Notes: generated by a model from the letters alone, not told the origin. Numbered from the stretch's first letter, positions 11,286-23,585 are shown. The stretch: DNA of 64,000 nucleotides from Pyxicephalus adspersus (GCF_032062135.1 NC_092859.1:63770570-63834569); one strand, 5' to 3'. Translations and numbers: made by a program.

Positions 11286-14200
11286 TTATATGGTCAACAA
11301 TGATCGATCCCACTCCATAGGCATGTAGTATTCTGTCCATGGTGACCATTTTTTCTGAAATTTAGTTACAGAGGCCATCAACAAAGCCCCCATCTTCTCA
11401 TTTACTAAAAACCAAGACATTTTGTTCTTCACTTGCTGTATATTAGGGACTGTAGACCTCCAGGCCTTAGCCAGAACTATATTGGCTACAGTAAACAAAT
11501 ATGTCAATAATTTAAATTGGTTCATAGTACAAATAGATGGTTTCAAGTTCAAGAGTGCTTCAGCTGGATGTTTAGGAAAAGAACAACCCACTATGGTGTA
11601 TGCAATTTGATATACTCCCATCCAAAACTTTCTAATTTTGGGGCATTCCCACCAGACATATTGATGTGTTTCTGAGGTGTTACAGCCCCTAAAACAATTG
11701 CCCTTACAGTTTGACTGAAATTTGGTAAGCCTGGATGGTACCATATACCATCTCATCATTTTAAAATTAGTTTATGCAGCTGAAGCAATTATTACTACAA
11801 TGAGCTATTGTATGACAAATCTGATCCCAATCCTCTTGTTGAAGCGTCTCACCCACGTCCCCCTCCTATTTCAATATATATGAAGTGGTAGTCATGTTAA
11901 TCGGAACTAAGCTTATTATACAAAGCCGATAATACTCCTTTGGAATTTGGGTCCTTTATACACAATTTTTTAAACAATGTCATGTTATAGGGACTCTTGA
12001 TCCTAATCTAGATTGAACGAAATGCTTAATTTGTAGGTACCTAAATAATTCCGCCGGGGGGGGGGGGGATTCATACTTCCCACAAAATTCACCAAATGGA
12101 ATTTTCCCAGACCGATTTAAAAAAAGTATGGATTCTGTAAAAGCCCTTCTCCAATAACCAAGCAAAATGCCCTGGCTCCTCCATGCCAGGGGGGAACAAT
12201 GGATTCCCAGTAATCAGGGCTACCGGAGTATAGGGAAACATAAAGTCTCCTGTCAGTTTAATATTGTTCCAAATTTTCAGAGTATGTTTCTATATAAGGT
12301 TAGATATACCACACCCATAACCCATATACCCATAACCCTGAGTAGAGCTTCTACCAATAGTGCTGCAACCATTGCATTTTCGATATTTACCCATTTAGGT
12401 GTATGATTCATAATATAATACGGTAAAAAGTATACGCCTTATAATACGGGCTCAAATTTGGTACTGATAGGCCTTCTATACTCTTGGTTCAGACCAAAAT
12501 ATGCCTAAGAATACGTGGTTGTTTTCCCCCCAAATAAACTCAATCATATGCTGTAACAGTTTAAGTACCTCAGTAGGTAATGCTAATGAAAGAACGCTCA
12601 TGGGGTACAAAAATTTTGGAAACCAGGACATCTTTATAGAAGCTATCCAACCCAACTATTTGATATAGTTTTCATGATTCAAAGAGACCTATCTAATTTT
12701 TCACCAGATCAGGTATATTGGCAGCATATAATGCCTCATAAGTAAAAGCAATATATACACCCAAATAGCTAAGCCTTTTTATTTCCCATTGAAACAGAAA
12801 ATTTTCTTTGAGTGTTTTTACCATTTTTTGGTGCCAAAATAACATTTAAAGCCTTACATTTTGAGCTATTCAAATGAAACTCTGAAAATGCCCCAAAATT
12901 TCCATCAAATTAGGCAGAGAAACCATGGGATTTGTCAAACTGAGAAGTATGTCATCCGCAAAGAGGTAGAGCTTTTGTTGAATGCCTTTCACCTCTATTC
13001 CCTGCATATCTACATTGTTACGAATTGCTATAGCCAGGGGCTCCACCGTCAATGCAAACAGCAGTGGTGGTAGTGGACACCCGTCTAGTACCTCTGCCTA
13101 TCAAAAAAACTGTCTGAACTGAGTGATAACCCATATATTGGATAAATGCTTTAGGATAAGCATATAAGGAGGATACCCATTTACAGAAGTTTGGTCCAAA
13201 AGCCCATTTGATAAGTAAAGACATAGGGTATGACCATAATACTGAATCGAACGCTTTACTAATACCCAAGCTTAATAATAATGCTGAGGTTTTGTCTTGT
13301 TTAGCCTGGTGTACTAAATGTAGTACCCTCGGTATGCTATCTCTTGCTTGCCATCCATGAATAAATCCTGTTTGGTCGGTTGATACAATATCACCAATAA
13401 TCCCATTCAATCGGTACGCCAAGACCATGGCCAAGATCTTGGCGTCCAGGTTAAGTAGGGAGATCGGTCTATAATTAGACCAGGTCGTTTTATCAGTGGA
13501 GGGTTTTGGTAACATACAAAAAGCCCCATCCAATATACTAGGTTCCAGTGCCTCCCCTTTGAAGATGCAATTAAAGATTTCCAAACATCCTAAAATCTGT
13601 TGATATTTTTTTTTATAATAAACTGCCGTAAATCCATCAGGTCCTGGATGCTTGTTAGACTTCAGGCGTTTAATAGCTTGTATCACTTCAGGTAAGGTCA
13701 TTGGGGCTTCCATTTTCCCTTTTGCACATGAATTAAGTTCTGGTAGCTTTATGTTCCGAAAAAAGTTGTCTAAGGCTCTTTTATCGAAAAAAACAGGGGT
13801 TTGATATAATACTCACAAATGATCATGAAACTCCTGTAATATATGTTTTGGATTGCTTGTCAATCCTATCCCATTAAGCCTAACTCTTGAAAAATGTAAA
13901 TGCCTTTCAGGGTATCTCAGCCTATTAGCTAGCATTGTATGCATTTTAATACTATATCTATAAAATTAATTTTTAGACCATCTCAGCATTTTTGCAGCTT
14001 CTGATGCTGTGCAGAGAATAAGTTGTGTACGGTTCTCATTCAATTGTCGTCTTAAACTTTTACTCGGTGAGGCTATGTACTTGGTTTGTACCTCCTCATA
14101 CTTGATGTCCAAAGCTTTAATAGTGGTCCTAATAGTGGCAGTGTTTTTTAATCTGCGAGGCCATTTGAATTAGTCTCCCTCGAACTACTGCCTTATGCGC

Positions 14201-15033
14201 TGCCCAGAGTATAGTTGAAGAGGTCGCAGACTGTTTATTTAGTGCAAAGTATTCAGCCATAATCCCCTTTAGTTTTGGTCCACATCTGGATTGCTTAACA
14301 ATGAGTCATTAGATGACCATCTAAATGAGTCTGGGTTCAGAAAGAGGGACGATAATGTAGCCAAAACAGGTCAGACCATGAAACAGCCCGAATATCTCGG
14401 GTTGTTACCAAAGGCAACGTCCCTTATTATATAAAGATGTGGTCTATATGCGTTACCAATTGATGAGGATGTGAGAAATAAGTATAATCTAAATCTTTAG
14501 GGTATAGTTCCCTCCACAAATCTTTTTATATCTCATATCTAAATAAGTAGTCTATTGGATGTACTAGTATCTCTAAATATATCAGTACCCATAGACACCT
14601 TTTTCCTGTCCAAATTTGGCCTCAAGGGTACATTAGTATCGCCACATAATATCAAGATAACCTGTTCATATTGGCGTACTAAGTTCATAAGGCCTTCAAA
14701 AAAACGTAACCAATTGTCGTTAGGAGCATAATAAGACATCAAAGTTCCCACCAGAAGCAAATGGCAACCATCCCCATCAGCTACCTCTTTATCTTATTGA
14801 AATGACACTATTTTCCTAAAACCAATTACCACTCCTCTCCGCTTTACTGCGACACTTGCCCTAAAAACAGTGGGGTAGGCGGCATGAAAGTATTTCGGGC
14901 AAGAAGCAGTAGAAAAATGTGTCTCCTGTAGGCATATATCTGCCTTTTGTCTATGGAAATATTGAAGTGCTTGTAACCTCTTGACTTGAGAGATGAAACC
15001 CTGCACATTAAGAGATAAAATTGATATTACCAT
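11286..15033 (-). pseudogene. LINE ORF2 (endonuclease-RT) relic, copy B
   Basis: ORF2 starts near 15033 with MVISILSLNVQG, followed by CLQETHF (endonuclease, catalytic Glu), CGDTNVP (about 14640) and a WSDHDAV-like site. The RT block at 13713-13018 shows PGPDGFTAVYY, NYRPISLLNLDAKIL and DQTGFI. The active-site box FADD (12962-12951) is intact, unlike in copies A and C. The C-terminal portion (11759-11286) carries the CFRGCNTSET...WWECPKIRKFW segment typical of the ORF2 cysteine-rich region. Frameshifts separate the endonuclease, RT and C-terminal blocks, and the stretch after the template region lacks the usual QGCP wording, so it is not functional. It is the best preserved RT in the window. 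Confidence 0.85.
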
Positions 15034-15591
15034 TTTATCATACTTTCATGTCGCTTATAGAATGATTCTATCATCAATATTTGTACCATGAGCCACCTAC
15101 CTAACATCAAGAACAATAGGGGATCGACAAAACAAAGACCAAGAAGACAAAAACCACACAAGATTAACACTATACAACACATATTCCCAAGCAATGTGGA
15201 ATTGGGACCTTTTCCCACCCCACACCCTCTCTACTTGACACTTCAGCCCTCTAGTGCCCACAAAGGGGGATAGAAATCTTTCTGACACCCCAAAAACCAC
15301 ACTAGACCTCAAAAACATTGAGGATATTCTATTGGCAGTAGGAGTACGCAGTGGCTTCCACGCCAGGACCTAGGCTATTTTAAAGTGCCTAAAAAAAACC
15401 AAACATCTTTCCATGTGTGATCAATATCAAACAGATAACATGATCCAGATTGCAATAAAAAACTTTATAGCTCATGTAAACCCACAGAAATATCTATTAT
15501 ATGGATAAAGTGACTTCAGCCTTACAAAATCATACAGTGCCTAAAAAGAGCATACATATGATAAAAACAAGCATTAATTCAATATGAATAT

Positions 15592-16634
15592 TCAAGTACT
15601 ACTCTGGGAGAATCTCAGACGTTTAAGTGATGTTGCAATCTTATGTTTCTTGGTCCCCTTTTGTTGCTGGAGAACCTCTGACCGCAATGTGGGGGAAGAA
15701 GTACTTTCTACAGCTTTTGATTTCTCTGACTGATCATTATCCAACAGTCCTAATGCTTGAAAACACACTTTAGCCTGGTGAAGAAATCGCTTGCATTTTG
15801 CCTTCATAAGAGAAGAGCAATTTAAAGGGGAAGCCCCATCTATGTGGAATTATCTGCATCTGTAGTGTCTGTAGGTAGGGTTTCAGTTCTCTATGGCGTA
15901 TTACTGTTGCCGGTGCCAAATCTGTAAAAAACTGGATATAATGTCCTAGAAAAGATAAAGGCTCTTTCCCCTAAGTCGCTTTCATTAGGATATCTTTAAC
16001 TCGACAGTACTGCAATTTGACCACTATATCTCTTGGTGGGCCTTCCAATTGTTGTTTTGCCAATGTACGGTGTACACAGTCCAACTCTAGATATTCTGCA
16101 GGTATCTCGGCATAATTCTTTAAAAAGCATGGTTACTGCTGTATTAAGTTCAGTTATGTTTTCTGGTAAGCCACGGATGCGAAGATTTGAACAGCAGGAA
16201 CTATTCTCATAGTCCTCTAAATTATAATGTAAGAACAGTACCTCCTATTTCAAAAACTCTATATCGTCTTCATGCCCCTCCAAAACAGTTGTGGCGTCAT
16301 CCATTCTCTATATTGCACTATATGCTGGCCCAGTTCTCTCAGCTCTTTAGAAAAATGCTCAGTAATTTTTTTTTGTAGTATTCTCCATAGCTATTTTCAG
16401 CATTGTTTGAAATCTATCAAGGAGATTATCTGGGTCAGATACCTACTGTTGATGCTCAACTGCAGCTGGGGTTGAAGGAGAGCTCCCTGGAAGCATGTCC
16501 AACTCATTAGAGCCCTCTCTCCTCTTCTCCTTCATAGGAGAGGGAGAGAGTATGTCCATCATCCTATTTGCTCTGCACGCTGTCGCGGTTTGAACTATTG
16601 CCCAGGGTTGCCGGATCTTACCCCGTGTTGGCAT
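15592..16634 (-). pseudogene. LINE ORF1 relic, copy B
   Basis: ORF1 of L1-type LINEs is an RNA-binding protein that coats its own transcript. The start (16634, MPTRGKIRQPWAIVQTATA) and the basic C-terminal end (15807-15592, KAKCKRFLHQAKVCFQALGL) are open. The middle is broken by frame changes, but shows counterparts of the coiled-coil and 'NLRIRGLPE' parts of copy C (around 16180-16150). It lies directly upstream of ORF2 in the same orientation. Assignment rests on position and on likeness to copy C. Confidence 0.65.
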
Positions 16635-19600
16635 CCCTGCTTCTCCTCCTCAATTCCCCTACTGTGATACCCGCTTTCCAGATATTTGTTGGTGCGCCTG
16701 CTAGTTAGCCTTCTTTGTCCCAGCTTGTAGTGGACCTGGCTCAGGGCGTTACCATCCGCCGACAGAAATGGGATTTTTTTTTAAATTTTTTTTTTTTATT
16801 AAAAATAGAAGTTTTACAATTTTTTCAAAGAGGAAAAAGGACACAAACAAGTCAAAATGAAAAAGAGTCAAACATAGTGCTTTGCATTACTAGTAAATGG
16901 GCCTTTCACCAACACAAACATTTTGGCTTCATACACACTAAAAAGACAAACATTCTTATATATTAAAGATAGATAAAAAAAGAAAAGGACCTGCTTAGGA
17001 GGAGAAACAAAAGAAAAGAAAAAATAGGGGAAGACAGAATAGAGGTGAAAGAGAGGCCGGGAAAGGTTATGGACAGAAAAAGGGAGGATCCATAGTTGAA
17101 AATATCCATAGGGGCAAACACAGCATGAGAATCTCCCAAAGCGAGAGTAAGTTCTTATCAAAGTCAGCAGGCAGATAATTGTCTATCCAGGGGGCCCAAA
17201 CCACCTGGGAGTTGCCCATGGTATCATTCAATTTAGCTGCCAATAGTTGTTTGAGAAAATACCAGTTATTCTTTTGTTTTACTTGGTTCACCGTGGGTTT
17301 ACTTGAGGACCAGGCCTTTGCTAGTGTTTGCTTGGTTGAGTTAAAAACAAAATTCAGGAGCTTAAATTGGTGCTTGGTACATTTAGAAGGTTGAAAGAGT
17401 AGTAACATCGCATAGAGTGTCCCAGTAGTGTGTACACTAGTTAATAGACTCCAGTCCAGAAACATTTTATTCTTGGGCAAGTCCACCATACATGGTAAAG
17501 CGTTCCCACTTCTCCACATTGTCTAAAGCACAGATTGGACACCTTTTGATTAAATTTCGCAAGTCTAGCTGGGACCAAATACCATCGCATGAGCAGTTTA
17601 TAATTAGCCTCATGATAGCCTGCATGGACTATGCCATGTGCTACCGTGTCCCAAATCTGTGGCCATTTCGTATCATCTAATGGTGTACCAATATCCTCTT
17701 CCCACCTGGCTACATACCCTGGTTTACTGGGCGCTTCTGCTGTTAGCAGGGAGTTGTAGATTAGAGAGATAGTTCCCTTACCCAATGGGTCTCTTATCAC
17801 ACTTCCCCTCAAAATTGGTGTGCGACAATGGATTGTGGATGTGCTTAAGTAAAGACTGAACATAATTTGTGGCACCTGCAGATAGGAGAATACACAGGAG
17901 GTGGGGATATCATACTTATCTTGTGTCAACCACTCGCTAAAGCGAGATGGTGTTTCAAAACCTAGTATAAAACCAGGGTTGCCCACTATGGTAGCCAGTG
18001 GGATATGCGGGGATATCAGAGCACCAGAATATTTACCATCATCCCATATTTTCATAGAGTGTTGTGTAATAGGGCTGGAAACCTTCTTTCTGGGTTGTGG
18101 GTGGATCCAGAGTAGGGTTTCCAATGCAATTGGAGATATTAAGTGGGCTTTCAAATCCACCCATAAAGGTTTATGTATCTTAGCGTGAAATGCAGCTAGA
18201 GCGGTCAATTGAACCGCCCTATAATAGTACAGGATATTAGGCAAAACCAGGCCTCCAAAGACTTTAGGTTTGTACAAAATCCATTTTGCTACCCTAGGTC
18301 TGGATCCCTGCCACACAAAATCTGAGCACAAACTGCAAGGAGCGTAATAAATAGTGATGGTATCACTACTGGGAGAACCCAGAACGGGTACAGAAGCCTT
18401 GGAAGAGCAGTAATCTTCAGGGCTGCAATCCTACTAAGCTAAGAAATATGATACCTCTTCCAAGACTCCAGAGTTGCCCTGATAGATCCCAAAATGGAAG
18501 CATATTTAGCAGCATACATTGTTTCATATGACGCTGTGAGGAAGATATCTAGGTAGGGCAATTTAAATGGTTCCCATTTGTATTGAAAGTTGGCCTGCAG
18601 GCAGGTTTGCATTTCTTAGGTAAGTGAAACATTTAGGTGCCCTAGACTTGGAATAGTTGACCGACATGCCAGAGAGAGCAGAAAAGGATAGGAATATTTG
18701 ACCGAGATTAGGGAGAGAGATTACAGGGTTTGTGAGAAAAAGGACTACATCATCAGCAAGGAGACCTAACTTATGGTGGTATCCACCAACCTCCAATCCT
18801 GTAACATCCAGGTTCGACTTAATCAGTAACGCCAAAGGCTCTATGGCCAAAGCAAAGAGCAAAGGGGATAGTGGGCACCCCTGACGCGTACCCCTGGCAA
18901 TCAAGAAATATGCTGAACAGAAGCCCACATATATCACCTGGGCTCTAGGATCTGTGTATAAAGCTTTAACCCAATAAAGAAAATTGGGGCCAAAACCCTA
19001 CTTATCAAGAAGGGTGAAAAGATATGACCAGGACACCCTATCAAATGCCTTACGAATGTCTAGGGACAGCAGCATTGCCGGTTTTTGCCTATCTTTAGCC
19101 AACTGAATCAGGTGAAGCTACCTGTGGACATTGTCCCCGGCATGTCTTTGAGGTAAAAACCCAACCTGCTCACCACCTATTAAACTGCCAATTTCAGTGT
19201 TGAGGCGGGCAGCCAGGATTTTCGCCAATTTCACATCCAAATTTAAAAGTGAAATTGGTCTATATTTTGACCAGGTGCTATGGTCCAAAATGGGCTTGGG
19301 TAGCATACAAATGTTTGCTGATGGTGTCTGTTCCAAAAGACTCCCCTGTTAGTAGTTGAATAAAGAACTTTACAAGTCGGGGAGCAAGCAGTTCAGAAAA
19401 GTTTTTTATAATACAAGGAAGATGAGGGCCCAGTCTCCTGTGTGGTTTTAGCATTTTTTTTAGCCTGTTGGACTTCTGCGTGTGTTATGGGTGTTTCTAA
19501 GAGAGAGTGCAAGGGCTCCGTTTTGCGTGGGAGGTTAATATTCTGCAGTTTAGTACGTATCTTTTCAGGGTATGAATATCATGTGCCTCATATAGTTTAT

Positions 19601-20251
19601 GTAGATGCGTATGGAATTCATTTAGAATCTTGACGGCATGGTTGGACAGGCCAGAATTGGGTATATGCAATCTATAGGGTCTAAAATCTCTAAAGTCAGA
19701 GCGCAACCTCTTGGCCAACATAGAGTCGGGTTTATTGCCCTTGGTATAGTATTTGTTACGGGTCCACCTAATCTGCTTGTCTGCCCGGTCCGAAAGACAT
19801 ACATTTAATTCTTGTCTAGCTTTTTTTAGTTGTTTTCGCAAAGAAGGAGTAGGTGAGGCTTTGATATCAGTAGACAAATTTCCGGGTAGCCAATTGTAAA
19901 AAGTGGCATCGTATGACCGTTTTTTGTGCATTCCACAATGTACTCATGGAGTCCGCACCATTATCATTTACCAAAAAAAATTCTTTCAAGGCATTACCAA
20001 TCTCCAAGTTCGCGTCAGGGTCACTCAGTATCGACTCGTTAAGAGCCCACTGAATATCCCTTGGTTGGTCATATGAAGAAGATACAGACAAGATGACTGC
20101 ATCATGGTCTGAACAGGATACGGAAAGAATGTCACAGGAAATAGTGGAGGATAGGAAGTTGGTGGATACCAGCACATGGTCTATTCTGGAGGGTGAGGGT
20201 GTGAATAAAATGTGTAGTCACATTTGCATGGTTGTAGTTCCCTGCAGCTAT

Positions 20252-20903
20252 TAGCACTATATATTATCAGCACTGCTGCTCTGCACACAATCTCATCTGG
20301 GACTGAGCCACACCATACCTGGAAACTTCATGTATCTATTACATAAGATCCCTAACTTGCTATATTAGGGTCTTAGTAAATCTGCTACAAGATTGTTCAT
20401 ACTATAGAGAAGAGTTCAACTGCATCTTACTGCAAACATCCCTCGGAGGCATCATACCCTCCTGACTTTGCAGAAAAAGCATGGAATACTACCTTACAAG
20501 ATCATATACAACTTGTGCAAGTGACCAATACATGTTGTCAAAATAACACCCCTGAGGAAGCCATATTTGGCGAAATGCGTCGGGTACTACTAGCAACATG
20601 ACTCCATGGTTAAAAATTCTGTATGGCAAGTAAATGTTTATGACTGATGAGTTGCTGCATGTCTAGTGCCCCCTGTGGCCTATGTTGGACCACAAGAAAC
20701 TACTGTGGTCCAATTTGACTTCATAATTTTCTGTATTGTATTCAGGGCTCCAATTATATTGCTGCTGACCACTAGATTGTATAGTGGCCTTTTTCTTATG
20801 GTATGTTTCACAATGTTTGTTTTATTTACAATATAAATATACTGTTTGTGCCAAAAAACCCTGCCCAATCTTTCTGTTTGATTTTTTGACTTTTTCATCC
20901 ATC
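20252..20903 (+). mobile_element. 652-bp insertion with hammerhead motif, 7-bp target duplication
   Basis: The sequence CAGCTAT occurs at 20245-20251 and again at 20904-20910. On the minus strand, LINE coding sequence stops at one copy (after LAYSW) and resumes at the other (with REL...DYTFYSHPH). The 652 bases between therefore are a later insertion with a 7-bp target duplication. There is no long ORF, no inverted-repeat ends and no poly(A). It holds a hammerhead-type motif in its middle (20548-20585). A non-autonomous, ribozyme-bearing retroelement (retrozyme or a Penelope-type terminal repeat) would fit; a Penelope-like coding remnant lies in the same window at 49876. Orientation is given by the ribozyme. 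Confidence 0.7.
20548..20585 (+). ncRNA. Hammerhead ribozyme-like motif 2 (minimal type I)
   Basis: Helix I is ACCC (20548-20551) with GGGT (20582-20585). The core CTGAGGA lies at 20552-20558, one A follows, and helix II is GCCA-TATT-TGGC (20560-20571), 4 perfect bp with a 4-nt loop. Then come GAAA (20572-20575), a tiny helix III segment TGC, and the cleavage triplet GTC (20579-20581) directly before helix I. Every conserved core position is present. The length is 38 nt, the same as motif 1, with which it shares the layout but not the outer sequence. Cleavage is predicted after C20581. Very short helix III forms are known to need a dimer or tandem copy to cut well. Established: such motifs occur in Penelope-like elements. 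Inferred: activity. Confidence 0.8.
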
Positions 20904-21823
20904 CAGCTATAAGCCAAATTATGTCTCTGCAGGAACTTAGCGAAAGAGGTAGGAACATTAACACTGCGTTGGACAGGTGGGGTCTGCTTAGCTTGCCGCC
21001 TATCCAGAGAGGGATTGATTATCATGTTGGAATCACCAGACATTATCAAGGTACCCCTCTGATGCTGTTTAACCAATGTGATCAATTGAGTAAAAAACTG
21101 CATCTGCTTGGTGCTGGGAGCATAATAAGATACAATAGTAACCGAAACCTCACCCAGTAAACCTACTATAATAAGGTACTGGCCTTCTGTGTCTTTAATT
21201 TCTGTGTCTTTAATTTCTAAATCACATGTAAAAGGCAACGGTTTTCGGAAACTGACTAATACCCCTTTCGTCTTTATTGGCCCATTTGCAACAAAAACCT
21301 GTGGGTATGAGTTGCTAAAATATCTCTTGGAGACATATTATATCTACATGCTTAGAATGAAAGAACCTAAAAGCCTTAGTACACTTATGCGGGGAGTTCA
21401 AGCCCTGTACATTCAGGCTCATAACATTTATCGGCATAGCAACCAGTACTTAAAAGCTCTTGATTGTATCTTACCCCATAGCCAGATGGGAAGTGTGTGA
21501 ATGGTCCTCTCAGAACCAAGGGGAGAAGAAAATGGGAGAGGAACAGAGAGAGAGGAAGGACTTAAGTAGTCCAAAAGGAGGGCAAAAGAAGAACAGAGCA
21601 AAAAAGACATCTTACAATAACAACATGTAGAGCATAACATTAAGTCATGAAAACATAGGCCCAGCATATAGGTGGGAACAAGAGTGGGCCACAGCCACCC
21701 GGCAACACCAATTGGGGGATATGGAGCGCGCAGTGGCGACAACCCCAAAAAAAGAGCCTAAAAAAGGGAAAAATACCCAGTCAACAGACATCATATTTAG
21801 AAAAATGCTGAAGGAACAAAATT

Positions 21824-23082
21824 TCATGCCAGAACGTGAAAAAGCAATATAGCCAACTCGGAGCCATCCCTCACAACAAAAAGGATGATAGGCAAAGATT
21901 CAAAAAAGAAAAGCGATATGGGCAGAACAGCAGTGTCATGTATATGGGCCTGATGTTTCCTCTGCTGCCTGGTCACGGCCTCGGCGGGGAGATCCTGAAG
22001 CTGCAGGAGCTTGAGAGGTAGAGCAATCCATAAGACCCAATTCACAAAGACATTGAGTAGCTTCCTCAGGGGTAGTGAACGGGTAGGTTGCACCTTGGAA
22101 ATGGAAGGACATCCGAAAGGGGAATCCCCATCTGTGTTGTACATGATGTTGGTGAAAAACTTGGATGAACGGCTTCATGGCCCTGCGCTTTTGTATAGTG
22201 GAAGAGCTAAATCTGCAAAGACCTGATAATTATGGACTTGAAAGGATAAAGGTTCCTTTTCTCTAAAGCAGCGAAGAATATGTTCCTTTGTACGACAGAA
22301 CTGGAGCTTAATGATAACATCAGCTCTATGAACTCTGTCCACCTCTAGTCGCTCTACAGGTACATCTGGAGCTAATTCCTGTAGTAGAGCTCAGATAGTG
22401 GATGATAATGTGCTCAGGGAGACCCCTTATGCGTAAATTTGAGTGGCGTGCAGGATTCTCAGTGTCCTCCAATTTGTAGTGCAGGGTTTCGATTTCAAGC
22501 CTTAATGAATCAATATCTTCTTCCTGACCTTCTAAAACTGTGGTAGCAACATTCATATAGCCTTCTAATTGTGCTGTACGGTGGTAGACTTCTTTCATTT
22601 CCCTAATGAAATATGCAGCCAATCTGGTAAACTGATCTTCCAAAGCCTTATGTAGTATGGATTGGAAGTGCTCTATGGAAAGTGAGGCAGAGGAATGAGC
22701 TATCTCAGCTTGAGATGATGAGGGACCTGCTATCATGGAAGGGAGCAGGGAGTGATCAGATGCAGGAGAGAGTGAAAATTCAGCCCCAGGATCATTAAGA
22801 TCAGGCAATTCAGCCCTACACAGGGCTTCTTTGCAGTGCCCAAAGGTGTTGCTATCATGAGGGGGATGAACCGCCTTGAATCCCGCTCATACCTGGGCTG
22901 GATGCTGCCAGCAGACAGGAGATGTCTTCAGCTGGCAGGTTTGACTGGTCTGCTTGCGCGCTGGACGGGCCCGCGTAACATGGGAGACTCGCAGGCGCCA
23001 TCTTGAAAAGGAGCCTGGCAGAGGCCACACCGCGATCTTGTTTTGCCTGCCCCTTCCTGGAGGCTTGAGAGTGAGTGCCCAT
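21824..23082 (-). pseudogene. LINE ORF1 relic, copy C
   Basis: The probable start is MGTHSQASRKGQAKQD at 23082. A frame change follows near 22850, and then 22808-22326 gives a coiled-coil-rich region (HFQSILHKALEDQ) that leads into DTENPARHSNLRIRGLPEHI. That last segment is the hallmark entry to the RNA-recognition part of L1 ORF1 proteins (Transposase_22 family). Another frame (22178-21936) continues with FGFPFRM-like wording and PEEATQCL, matching the C-terminal domain. Three frames are needed, so it is dead. The gene lies directly upstream of ORF2. Confidence 0.8.
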
Positions 23083-23212
23083 AGTGAAGCAATAAATCTG
23101 CTGTGTCCTGGACCGGGAACAGAGGGTAAGTATGACGCTGTGCATTTCCGTTAGCTTCTCTTTTATTCAGGGTGGTGCAGAGCTCAGTTAGACAGCAGCC
23201 ATCACCAAGACC

Positions 23213-23224
23213 TGCGCATGCGCA
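23213..23224. promoter_or_regulatory. NRF1-type palindrome at LINE 5' end
   Basis: TGCGCATGCGCA is a perfect 12-bp palindrome and matches the well-known NRF1 consensus exactly. It lies about 5 bp inside the proposed first base of LINE copy C, the place where an internal LINE promoter would act. Function is inferred. Confidence 0.6.
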
Positions 23225-23585
23225 CTCCAGAAAAGTGAATTTTTTAAGTCTGTTCTACACAAGCACACTGAAAAATATATTTCTGTGGGTAATAGATTTT
23301 AAATTTAGTCTATGTGGCTCACAGCTAATGTTAAGAAAAAGCCATTAAGAACAAGAAAAGGGAATTCAAAAAATATAAAAAATAAGCATCACCTTCATCG
23401 TTTGACAGCTATAAAGAATATAACAAAAGATGTGAAAAGGAGATAAAATGTGCAAAACTTCAAAATGAAAGACAGATTGCAAGGGAAAGTAGATCAAACA
23501 CCCAAATTTTTTTAAAATATAATAATAGCAAAAAGATCATATCGGAGCATGTAGACCCCTTAAAGGATGCCTCTGAATTGGTAAC

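Larger units (their letters stand above)
11158..16763 (-). mobile_element. L1/Tx1-like LINE copy B, nearly full length
   Basis: This minus-strand LINE has a 5' leader (about 16763-16640), ORF1 (16634-15592), ORF2 (15033-11286) and a short 3' region. The 3' region has an 11-bp tandem repeat (ATGACAATACT, several units at about 11184-11217 on the plus strand) and ends at a T run (plus strand, 11158-11166) that I read as the poly(A) tail. Its 5' edge lies next to the 3' end of copy C. Protein phrases show it is the same family as copy A. Confidence 0.75.
17067..21422 (-). pseudogene. LINE ORF2 (endonuclease-RT) relic, copy C
   Basis: ORF2 starts near 21422 with MSLNVQGLNSPHK and IICLQE, the N-terminal endonuclease motifs. 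These are followed by a GDSN box (usually GDFN), SWxREL and DYTFYSHPH (split by the 652-bp insertion), and CSDHDAV. RT blocks follow: NICMLPKP, YRPISLLNLDVKL (about 19290), GTRQGCPLSPLLF (about 18890) and the box LADD at 18760-18749, where the usual Phe/Tyr is Leu. The C-terminal region (18331-17441) is open for 296 residues and holds CFRQCGEVGTLYHVWWTC, the ORF2 cysteine-rich knuckle. Stops and frameshifts between blocks make it inactive. Confidence 0.85.
16774..23228 (-). mobile_element. L1-type LINE copy C, full length, with nested insertion
   Basis: A second minus-strand LINE of a family different from A and B. It runs from a 5' end at 23228 (GGAGTGCGCATGCGCAGG) through ORF1 (23082-21824) and ORF2 (21422-17067) to a 3' T run at about 16774-16798 on the plus strand. 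Flanks AGAAATGGGA (16764-16773) and AGAAAAGTGA (23229-23238) are alike and may be an imperfect target duplication, which would fix both ends. A 652-bp element sits inside ORF2 (20252-20903). Without that, the element would be about 5.8 kb, a normal full length. Confidence 0.75.

Noticed and set aside
16764..23238. One long gene on the minus strand made of many exons
   Set aside because: The order ORF1-ORF2 with L1 motifs, a 3' A run and possible target duplication shows a retrotransposon, not a spliced gene.
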